A DNA stretch of 5,420 bases from JACVRM01 sp046262315 (lineage in GTDB: Bacteria; Actinomycetota; Thermoleophilia; Gaiellales; Gaiellaceae), in NCBI GenBank assembly GCA_046262315.1, contig JBHEMZ010000087.1, forward strand, positions 1-5,420. The letters are read 5' to 3'. This document shows positions 1 through 5,420 of the stretch, one piece after another. The position numbers were made by a program, and so were the translations under genes. Within the stretch, counting starts at the first letter, position 1. Each line of letters starts with the position of its first letter. The notes under the pieces were generated by a model. The model worked only from the letters and a program-made list of their open reading frames with translations, was not told the DNA's origin and made no database searches.

Positions 1-128
1 CCTTCGCCTGGCTGCATCAGTTCAAGCGGCTGCTCGTCCGTTACGACCGCCGCCACGAGATCCACGAAGCCTTCCTCGCGATCGGCTGCTGTCTCGTCTG
101 CTTCAGGAGGCTCCAGAACTCATTGTGA
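1..128 (+). CDS. IS5-like transposase, C-terminal end (partial)
   Basis: The frame whose first full codon is at 3 reads FAWLHQFKRLLVRYDRR and then HEIHEAFLAIGCCLVCFRRL, ending QNSL at a TGA at 126-128. This is the familiar C-terminal tail of IS5-family DDE transposases, where the catalytic Glu of the Y-R-E-K signature sits in 'VERTFAWL', just before the F of FAWL. The catalytic Glu should therefore lie three residues upstream, outside the window. The position usually held by Lys, seven residues after that Glu, would be His here (FAWLH); this is inferred without seeing the Glu. The enzyme would cut and rejoin the ends of its insertion sequence. Only 41 residues are visible, so it cannot be said whether the gene is intact. 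The subgroup is not assigned. Confidence 0.8.
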   Translation, partial: FAWLHQFKRLLVRYDRRHEIHEAFLAIGCCLVCFRRLQNSL

Positions 129-140
129 TTCGAGTTCTAA
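1..140 (+). mobile_element. right end of an IS5-like insertion sequence
   Basis: The element is inferred from the transposase tail. Its right boundary is placed near 137 for one reason: similarity between this locus and the repeat at 5224-5270 begins abruptly at 138 (TAA) and is absent to the left. The bases at the junction, CTAA (137-140) or TAA (138-140), fit the YTAR or TNA target duplications known for IS5-family members. The left end and the other target copy lie outside the window, and no terminal inverted repeat can be confirmed, so the boundary is tentative. Confidence 0.4.
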
Positions 141-239
141 GAGTCCGCGCGGAACCACTGCAACAAACTGCAACGAACTGAAACGGCCTGCAACGAGCCC
201 GGACTGAGGCTGCAACGAACTGCAACAAGCTGCAGCTAG
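138..239. repeat. left copy of phased CTGCAAC array (element-end repeat)
   Basis: Perfect CTGCAAC heptamers start at 158, 168, 188, 210 and 220. Diverged copies are at 178 (CTGAAAC) and 230 (CTGCAGC). Spacing is exactly 10 bp within 158-188 and within 210-230, about one helical turn, so all copies in a block face the same side of the DNA. Bases 138-184 match 5224-5270 at 42 of 47 positions without gaps. Bases 210-239 match 5254-5283 at 27 of 30. The left copy is longer because part of the array is duplicated. Read on the minus strand, 138-146 gives GGACTCTTA, like the anticodon region of a tRNA-Lys(CUU). Phased short direct repeats next to a tRNA fragment resemble the arm-type binding sites of a tyrosine recombinase. 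That role is inferred; the repeats themselves are directly visible. Confidence 0.7.
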
Positions 240-240
240 C

Positions 241-259
241 GGAGACGGGCCCGTACTCC
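241..259. repeat. interrupted palindrome after the left array
   Basis: The perfect 10-bp palindrome ACGGGCCCGT (245-254) is flanked by GGAG (241-244) and CTCC (256-259), which also pair if one A (255) is bulged. No T-run follows, so it is not a typical terminator. It lies directly after the repeat array, as the palindrome at 5293-5323 does on the other side. It could be a protein-binding site; its function is unknown. Confidence 0.45.
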
Positions 260-274
260 AATCCGTACTCCACT
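251..274. repeat. 12-bp tandem duplication
   Basis: CCGTACTCCAAT (251-262) is followed directly by CCGTACTCCACT (263-274), 11 of 12 bases identical. It overlaps the palindrome at 241-259. No function can be assigned. Confidence 0.6.
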
Positions 275-440
275 CGTCGTCTTGGCGGACAACACATCTC
301 TCGAAAGTGCTAGCGAAAGTGCTAGCCGAGGCGATCAACTCTCGCGCGTGTGGACGGATCGGGCCGGATGGTCGCCGGCGGCGCGATGGATCACTTCAGC
401 GACTTCACGGTCGTCCGCCTCGAGCCCGTCCCGAGTTTAG
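275..440. other. region without a supported gene upstream of the protease gene
   Basis: Between the left repeat array and the large gene I see no convincing reading frame. A short frame runs from 326 to a TAG at 464-466, with an internal ATG at 368 followed by MVAGGAMDHFSDFTVVRLEP. It has no visible ribosome binding site and resembles nothing I recognise; it may be the tail of a lost gene. I find no clear -35/-10 pair, although a promoter for the downstream gene should lie here or within 441-660. Confidence 0.4.
302..325. repeat. 12-bp tandem duplication
   Basis: CGAAAGTGCTAG occurs twice in direct succession (302-313 and 314-325). Each copy ends in the palindrome GCTAGC (309-314 and 321-326), which also occurs at 235-240 at the end of the left array. 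With the duplication at 251-274, this short region holds two unrelated 12-bp doublets. They could be operator- or iteron-like, or simple slippage products. Confidence 0.6.
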
Positions 441-3400
441 TTGAGTTCGCTCGACCCCGGGAGTAGGGTGGGTCCGCCTTCCCAAACACTTGGTGGGCGG
501 TCGTCCGGGTCCAGCGCATTCGGCCGGCGTAGCGTGTCGACCTCGGTAGCGGTCGGTGCGGAATCGGGTCGTCAGGAGCCGCGCACGTCCCTCTTCTCAT
601 CAAAGCGCTCGATCACCACCGGCGGCTGCACGCGGCAGCGCCTGTATCCACGCTGGGCCGGGCTCCTCGGCTGGGTCGCTCTCGTCGGCGCCTCGGTTAC
701 GGTCGGCACCTTCAGCGCCGGGGCGACGGTCGTCACCGACAAGGCCGGTCAGAGCGGCGACTTCCCGCCCCTGCAGTTCCAATTCGCCGCCGGCGGCGCG
801 ATTGGCAGCGTTGACACCGAACCCGGTCGGGGGTTCGCTACGCACGCCGAGCCGCTGCGCGCCCAGTGGCACTTGGATGTGGGCGGGACGATGGGGGACG
901 AGACGGGAAGCACGCCGGAGAGCTCGGGCCATAACCTGGCGACGGTCGTCAGGTTCGGGACTCCGATCCCGGGGCGCTTCGGCAAACGCGTTCCAGTTCT
1001 ACTCCTCGAGTCGCGTCTTCACGACGAGCCCGCTGCTCGAGCTGCAGACCGTGACCGTGATCGCGTGGGTTCGGGCGCCGAGCAGTCCCGGAGCGTTGAG
1101 CTACATCCTGGGCAAGGGTGGGGGCGGATGCGCCGCAGCCGCTTACGCGATGTACACGGGTGACAGCGGCCAGTCGAACGCGGGCGGCCTGCACTTCTAC
1201 GTCTACAACGGGGCGGTGGTGCACGCCCCCGGCGTTGCGCCGGGCGCGATCTGGGACGGCGCGTGGCACATGGTCGCCGGGACGTTTGACGGCACCACCG
1301 CCCGCTTCTACCTCGATGGCACCGAGGTCGGCGCAGGGCAGGCAGCTCCGGGGCCGATCCAGTACAGCCAGACCGCACCAAACTTCACGATCGGGAGCTA
1401 CGCCGACCCCAACTCGTGCGCCTTCACCACTGCCTTCACCGGCGCCATCGACGAGCCTCGGGTCTATAGCCGCGCGCTCAGCGCGACCGAGCTCGCTCGC
1501 CTGGCCGCCCACCCCGGACCCGAACCGCCCCTGCTCGTGCCCGACGCGCCCCCGCCTCCGCCTCCGCCTCCGCCCCCGCCCCCGCCTCCACCTCCGCCCC
1601 CGCCTCCACCTCCGGCGCCGGTGGAGCGGAACCTGACCCGGCCCCAGGTCAGCTTCGTCGGCCAGCAGGCGGGACTGGCCCAGTACGCGTGCAGCGACGG
1701 AACGTGGGAAGGGCTGGCCGCGAGCCCTGGATTCGCCTACGCATGGTGGCGCGTGGGCGAGAAGATGGTCTTCAACTCCACCACCGGGGCGATCGGTCCG
1801 GTCAACGAAGTCGTGGGGACGGCCTCGCGCTTCACGCTGCAACGAGCCGACATCGGCAAGTTGTTCTACTGCCAGGTGCTGGCGCTGGGACAGTCCGGGC
1901 GAGCCCTACGGGCACACAGTCCGACGACGATGCTCACCGGCCCCGCGTTCAGGCTCCCGATCCCGATCGACGTCTCCCTACGCGCGTACGGCGATGTCAG
2001 CGTTCGAGGTATCGACGTCTTCCAGGTCGTCCAGCCGACGAGCAACGCAAAGCAGTTCGGCTTCCCGGGTGGCGAACGCTTCGGCTTTCCGAGTGGCCCA
2101 TTCCAGAACTACTGTGGCGGCGGCACTCCAACGAGCTACCTGGTCAACCTTGGCGGCTGCACGCTTTCCGGACGTGATCCGGCGCGCACCGCGTACGCGG
2201 GGGTACCACTCGACCAGCGCAAGCGCACGACGGCCGTTGTTTACGTAGCGGTGAACGACACCTCCGCTGCTGCTTCCGCTGTAGCGCTCGACGTCAGCCT
2301 GCGCGCACTCGTCGGAGGCAAAAGGCTGGGCGGCAAGATCGTCAGAAGGAAGGCAAATCCGCAAGTAGCGGCCACCCCATTCGTCACGCTGGCCGAGCGC
2401 GGCGACACGCGCTTCGGCGTGCTCTTCAACCTCCCCGCCGCCTGGCTCGCCGCGACCGTCCTGAGCGGCAAGCAACTGGACCTCGAAGCGACCGTTTCTA
2501 TACCCGCGGGAGCAGGAGCGGGCGGGGGATTGTTCGTTCAGTGCCTCGGAGCCGCGGCCGCTCTGTGCAGTCGCGACGATCGTTTCCGGCTCGACGACGT
2601 CGGGCCGGTGGTCGACGACCTCCCCTCGCTGACAATCAAGAGCCTGGCTCTCACCAACGGCAACCAGGCTCTGAACGACCCCGACCGGGTGCTCAGGAAG
2701 GTGGTCGAGCTCTTCCCAGGCGGTGAGCGCCTGAACATCCAGCCCTACTCTGGCTCGGTCGACATCAGCACCGCCGTCAGCCTCCAGCTGACCGATGAGC
2801 TCTGCGCGCCGTACATCGACCTCAAGCGCAACGCCTTCGCCATGCTCCGCTCATGCCGCCAGGCGGGCGTCAATGCCGCCCTCAACGAATGGTGGACACG
2901 CGACAAGCAGAATCGCGAGGGGTACGACGTCCTTGCTGGCATCCACCGTTACGCCTATGCGGGCACGGTCTTAGGGATTGGTTTTGACGAGGGCGGCTGG
3001 AAGCGCGGTTCGACCCCCGCAGAGCGCGCCTCCATCGTCTCGACGGCCGGGCAGATGCCGACCATCGCAATCAACGACGGAAGCCTTGGGCGCCCGCTGA
3101 CGGCGGCCGCGCACGAGTTCGGGCACGCCCTCGGCTTCCCCCACGCCGATCAGGTTGCTCCGGATCCAATCACGAAAAACCCGTGTGGCGGTAACGCCGA
3201 TGGCCAGAACGCAGAGCAGTGGCCAACGGATGAAACAGGCCGGCTCCAGGGTGTCGCGTGGCGGCGCAGCGGAATCGAGGCGGACGTCGTTTCTGTGGAC
3301 GGGAGCAAGCTCGCCGCAGAGAGTCCGAGCATCGACGGTGACACTGCGGGAACCGCCTGGTTCGACCTGATGTCGTACTGCGCCAACGGTGACGCGCGCG

Positions 3401-4619
3401 CTTGGCTGTCGCCACGCAACTGGAACCGGGCCTTTTCAGTGCTGCGGGACATTGCCGCCGCGCGTCGAGCCCGGTTCGCCGCCGGCGCCAAGGCGCCGAG
3501 CGTAGCCGCGGCCCAGGCAGGGCAGGCGTTCGCCACCGGTGTCGTCGGCGCCGCCGGTGCGCAGCTCGTACGCATCGTTCCCGCCGATCCCGACAACCTC
3601 CCAGCGCCCCCCGACCCCTCGTCACCGCTTCGGCTGCGGGGACTCAACGGCGCCGGGACGACGCTCGGGGAAACGGGGGTTTCTATCGAGCCGCTCAGCG
3701 ATGGACCAGGGGTGGCGACTTTCACGGCCGCGGTCCCCGCGGGCGCGGTGTCGGTGGAACTGCTCTCCGGCTCGACGGTCCTTGATCGGCTGCAGCGCTC
3801 GCGACCGCCGACGGTCAGGGTGATCGCGCCGCGACGAGGCATTCTGGTGCGAGGCAGTCTGGTCGTGAGCTGGACGGCGCGCGATCCGGACGGCGGCGAG
3901 CTGCGGGCAACGGTCGAGTATTCCCGGGACGGCGCTGGCACGTGGCAGAACGTGTTTCAGGGGCCTAGCACCGGCCGCACGACGGTGCCCGGCCGCTTTC
4001 TGGCGGCCTCCGACCAGGGCCGGGTACGCATCAGCATCAGCGACGGATTCAACGAGACGCGCGCGGCGTCAGCCAGGTTCCGGGTCGATGGCTCGCGGCC
4101 GCTCGCGCGCGTCGTGCTCCCGGGCGCTTCGCAGACCCTTCGGACCGGGCGGATCTTGCTCGTGGGCTCGGCGTTCGACGATCGCGAAAAGCGCCTGCGC
4201 GGCCGCTCGCTGACCTGGTTCGCGGGAGCCCGGCGGCTCGGCACGGGAGAGCGGCTCTACGCCACGGTGCCCCCAGGCAGCCTGACGCTGCGCCTGATCG
4301 CCCGCGACAGCCGCGGACACACCGGCACTGCGGTCCGCAGAGTGCGCATCACGCCGGTAACGCTCCAGCTCACGGCCCTGGATTCACCGGCAAGGGTCCG
4401 AGCCGGAGGACGCACTCTCGCCGTGAAGATTGCGACAACCGTGCCGTCGAGCCTTCGTGCCGGTGGCCAGAGTCACGCGGTGGGAACACGCACCCGCACG
4501 CTTTGATCCGCCTGCCCTCGAGCCCCAAGACCGGGCTTCTCACGGTCCCCGTGACGATCCGGGCGCTCGGTACGGAGCAAGCCAGCCTCCACATGACTCT
4601 CTTCGTGCTCCGGATCTGA
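441..4619 (+). CDS. secreted LamG / Ig-like / metzincin zinc-protease protein, two frameshifts
   Basis: This probably encodes a secreted zinc endopeptidase with binding domains. The longest open frame is 556-4506, but domains continue across frames, so the gene is read as frame 3, then frame 1 from about 985, then frame 3 from about 4503. Numbering is from TTG 441 with both shifts repaired (about 1392 residues). Residues 72-95 form a signal peptide (GLLGWVALVGASVTVG, cleavage near SAGA). Residues 140-358 are a LamG jellyroll, from QWHLDVGG to FTGAIDEPRVYSRALSATEL. Residues 370-391 are 22 prolines. Residues 394-501 are Ig-like, with C417 and C477. A beta domain follows (GIDVFQVVQ, VPLDQRKRTTAVVYV). 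The protease motif HEFGHALGFPH is at 891-901 (zinc His 891, 895, 901; catalytic Glu 892), with Met-turn MSY at 977-979. Three Ig-like domains follow from about 1123. There is no C-terminal anchor. Substrate and exact peptidase family are unknown. The start is uncertain: GTG 534 or a later start is possible. Confidence 0.8.
1549..1614 (+). repeat. proline-codon microsatellite (22 Pro)
   Basis: Twenty-two consecutive proline codons are built from the hexamers CCTCCG, CCCCCG and CCTCCA. They join the LamG domain to the next Ig-like domain. A run this long should form a stiff, extended polyproline II spacer. The repetitive DNA is prone to slippage; gains or losses of whole hexamers would change linker length without breaking the frame. 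Confidence 0.9.
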
Positions 4620-4650
4620 CGGCTGGCCCTGCGCACCGGGCCTCGGCCGT

Positions 4651-5141
4651 CTCTGCCATGCCGGAAGGCTCGAAGCGCATGTGGGCGAACTTCGAGACGT
4701 ACACCTCGAGCGGCACGCCGTATTGGAGGCCGAGCGAGACCGAGATCATGAACGAGTTCATGATCCCGGCCAAGGCTGCGCCTCTTCGAGCCGTCCCGGT
4801 AGATCGCAATCGCCTTCACGCCGAGCCGCCAGGCGTCGGCGACGAGGCCGGACACGTCCTCGACCGTCGCCGTCTCCGGCAGGTTCACGGTCTTCGAGAT
4901 CGCGCCCGAGATGAACGGCTGGACGGCGCCCATCATCTTCACGTGGCCCCATGTAGTGGATCGCGCGCTCGCCGATCGCGCAGTCGAAGATCGGGTAATG
5001 CTCGTGCTTCACGTACGGCGCGCCGACGATCGTGTTGCGCTCGTCGATGAAGGCGACGACCTCCTCGACCTCGTTCGGCGCGTAGCCGAGCTTGTCGAGC
5101 GCCATCGGCACCGTCTTGTTCACGATCGTGGCATACGCGCC
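4651..5141 (-). pseudogene. nrdJ: remnant of B12-dependent ribonucleotide reductase, C-terminal part
   Basis: Intact NrdJ makes deoxyribonucleotides using adenosylcobalamin. This piece keeps only late parts of the protein. In minus-strand order: DKLGYAPNEVEEVVAFIDER, then FDCAIGERAIHYMG, then after a frame change KMMGAVQPFISGAISKTVN and GVKAIAIYRDGSKR. After another frame change come LAGIMNSFMISVSLGLQYGV and MRFEPSGM. The first shift is one extra base in a C run at 4947-4950; ATGGGGCC should be ATGGGCC to give MGHVKMM. At about 4781 the text jumps from YRDGSKR to LAGIMNSF. These are normally separated by a long stretch, so an internal segment is deleted. The N-terminal portion, including the active-site cysteines, is absent: a TAA at 5142-5144 closes the frame upstream. 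Similarity also stops after PSGM (about 4657). It is non-functional and points towards the 3' end of the protease gene. Confidence 0.88.
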
Positions 5142-5187
5142 TTACCGTATCTGATCGAAAACTCCCCTTTAGCAGGTACTTCCCGAG

Positions 5188-5234
5188 TGGGCCGTGCTGG
5201 ACTCGAACCAGCGACCTTGGGAGTAAAAGTCCCG
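5188..5234 (-). tRNA. 3' half of tRNA-Lys (anticodon UUU), truncated
   Basis: On the minus strand the order is as follows. The anticodon arm is CGGGA-CTTTTAC-TCCCA (anticodon TTT, 5223-5229 loop) with the outermost C-A pair mismatched. Then come a 5-nt variable loop AGGTC, a perfect T arm GCTGG-TTCGAGT-CCAGC (5196-5212), the 3' acceptor strand ACGGCCC (5189-5195) and discriminator A (5188). CCA is not encoded. The 5' acceptor strand and D arm are missing; upstream of the anticodon arm the sequence is GGTTCCGC and then the CTGCAAC array. It therefore cannot fold as a tRNA. Displaced 3' halves like this are left when an integrative element inserts into a tRNA gene. Confidence 0.85.
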
Positions 5235-5283
5235 GCGGAACCGCTGCAACAAACTGCAACGAACCGAAACAAGCTGCAACTAG
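5224..5283. repeat. right copy of phased CTGCAAC array, candidate attachment end
   Basis: Perfect CTGCAAC heptamers start at 5244, 5254 and 5274, with a diverged copy (CCGAAAC) at 5264. All are exactly 10 bp apart. The block starts in the anticodon loop of the truncated tRNA-Lys and matches the left copy in the same orientation (see 138-239). Its similarity ends at CTAG (5280-5283), as in the left copy (236-239). The likely reading is the arm of an att site, with the crossover in the tRNA anticodon region and the element extending to the right of 5234. Confidence 0.68.
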
Positions 5284-5292
5284 ATGCTTGAT

Positions 5293-5323
5293 CGGTAATT
5301 CATGGCCGGGGCCGTGATTGCCG
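5293..5323. repeat. imperfect palindrome / hairpin
   Basis: CGGTAATTCATGGCC (5293-5307) pairs with GGCCGTGATTGCCG (5310-5323). This needs two G-T wobbles and one bulged T, with almost no loop. No T-run follows on either strand, so a rho-independent terminator is unlikely. It lies between the repeat array and the putative transposase gene. It could be a transposase or integrase binding site or part of an insertion-sequence end. Confidence 0.55.
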
Positions 5324-5379
5324 GGTAGGGGGTGGCGACAGGGTTGTCGAAGGTCGGCGGTGTCAATGCTCCGTCGACC

Positions 5380-5385
5380 AGGAGG
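5380..5385 (+). promoter_or_regulatory. Shine-Dalgarno sequence AGGAGG
   Basis: A perfect AGGAGG ends five bases before the GTG at 5391. It is the strongest ribosome binding site in the window and decides the start of the partial frame that follows, which otherwise stays open for some distance upstream. Confidence 0.65.
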
Positions 5386-5390
5386 CCTAC

Positions 5391-5420
5391 GTGCGCGCCG
5401 ACCTCGACACCCTGTTGATC
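5391..5420 (+). CDS. start of a transposase, IS982-like (partial)
   Basis: Ten codons are visible: GTG start, then RADLDTLLI, preceded by AGGAGG at 5380-5385. 'DLDTLLTALYV' close to the start is typical of actinobacterial IS982-family transposases as I remember them, which is the basis of the call. Ten residues are too few for certainty. Another protein with a chance match is possible. If correct, the left end of this insertion sequence should lie between 5284 and 5380, in the stretch that includes the palindrome. Confidence 0.5.
   Translation, partial: MRADLDTLLI

Noticed and set aside
158..239. CRISPR-like array
   Set aside because: The units are only about 10 bp and directly abutting, with no spacers and no repeat of usual CRISPR length.
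103..338. Minus-strand frames of 64 and 72 codons across the left array
   Set aside because: They simply translate the decamer array (recurring LQFVA-type strings) and have no ribosome binding site or recognisable domain.
368..466. Short frame starting MVAGGAMDHFSDF
   Set aside because: It has 32 codons, no ribosome binding site and no recognised similarity. It is mentioned as a possible gene tail but not called.
949..1842. Minus-strand frame of 297 codons
   Set aside because: It is a shadow of the protease gene; it is Arg-rich because it reads the antisense of the proline microsatellite. The sense strand has clear LamG and Ig-like sequence.
3150..3941. Minus-strand frame of 263 codons
   Set aside because: Antisense to the metzincin and C-terminal Ig-like region. 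It is Ser/Pro/Arg/Ala-rich without motifs, a common artefact in high-GC DNA.
4625..4642. Possible terminator hairpin (GGCCC ... GGGCC) after the protease stop
   Set aside because: Only five base pairs with an 8-nt loop and no T-run, which is expected by chance in DNA this GC-rich.
4430..5050. Plus-strand frame of 206 codons
   Set aside because: It covers the end of the protease gene and the antisense of the nrdJ remnant and has no coherent domain.
4911..5291. Plus-strand frame of 126 codons ending with GLEPATLGVKVP
   Set aside because: This string is a well-known false translation read antisense through a tRNA gene. The frame also continues through the CTGCAAC array.
5344..5370. Possible promoter for the transposase (TTGTCG with an AT-poor -10 region)
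   Set aside because: There is no -10 match at a suitable distance.

Overview
The window is GC-rich and looks like an accessory, repeatedly rearranged locus of a high-GC bacterium. Most likely this is an actinobacterium of the Thermoleophilia/Solirubrobacterales kind. That guess rests on base composition, on the style of the Ig-like and LamG domains, and on the B12-type ribonucleotide reductase remnant; there is no taxonomic marker gene to prove it.

Layout from left to right. Positions 1-128 hold the last 41 codons of an IS5-like transposase, whose element seems to end near 137. Positions 138-239 hold a phased array of about 10-bp repeats (core CTGCAAC). It begins with a short stretch resembling a tRNA-Lys anticodon arm. 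Positions 240-440 are non-coding as far as I can tell and carry a palindrome and two 12-bp tandem duplications. One large gene fills about 441-4619. It encodes a secreted multidomain protein: signal peptide, LamG-like jellyroll, a run of 22 prolines, an Ig-like domain, a metzincin-type zinc protease with HExxHxxGxxH and a Met-turn, then three Ig-like beta domains. The gene is split across two frames by one +1 and one -1 shift, at an A run and near a T run. The signal peptide and start of LamG are in frame 3, the body in frame 1 (the uninterrupted frame is 556-4506), and the last 38 or so residues in frame 3 again.

Convergent to it, 4651-5141 on the minus strand holds a decayed C-terminal remnant of a B12-dependent ribonucleotide reductase (nrdJ), with a frameshift and an internal deletion. 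Next comes the 3' half of a tRNA-Lys(UUU) gene (5188-5234, minus strand), cut inside the anticodon arm. It abuts a second copy of the phased CTGCAAC array (5244-5283). A hairpin-like palindrome follows, and then, at 5391, the apparent start of another transposase (IS982-like), which runs off the window.

Reading: the truncated tRNA joined to phased short repeats is what the attachment end of a tRNA-targeted integrative element looks like. A related end (42 of 47 bases identical, same orientation) lies at 138. So 138-5233 may be one unit of a tandem tRNA-Lys island whose cargo is the secreted protease, later invaded by insertion sequences. No integrase gene is visible here, so this remains a hypothesis. 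Nothing in the window supports a multi-gene defence or biosynthetic system.
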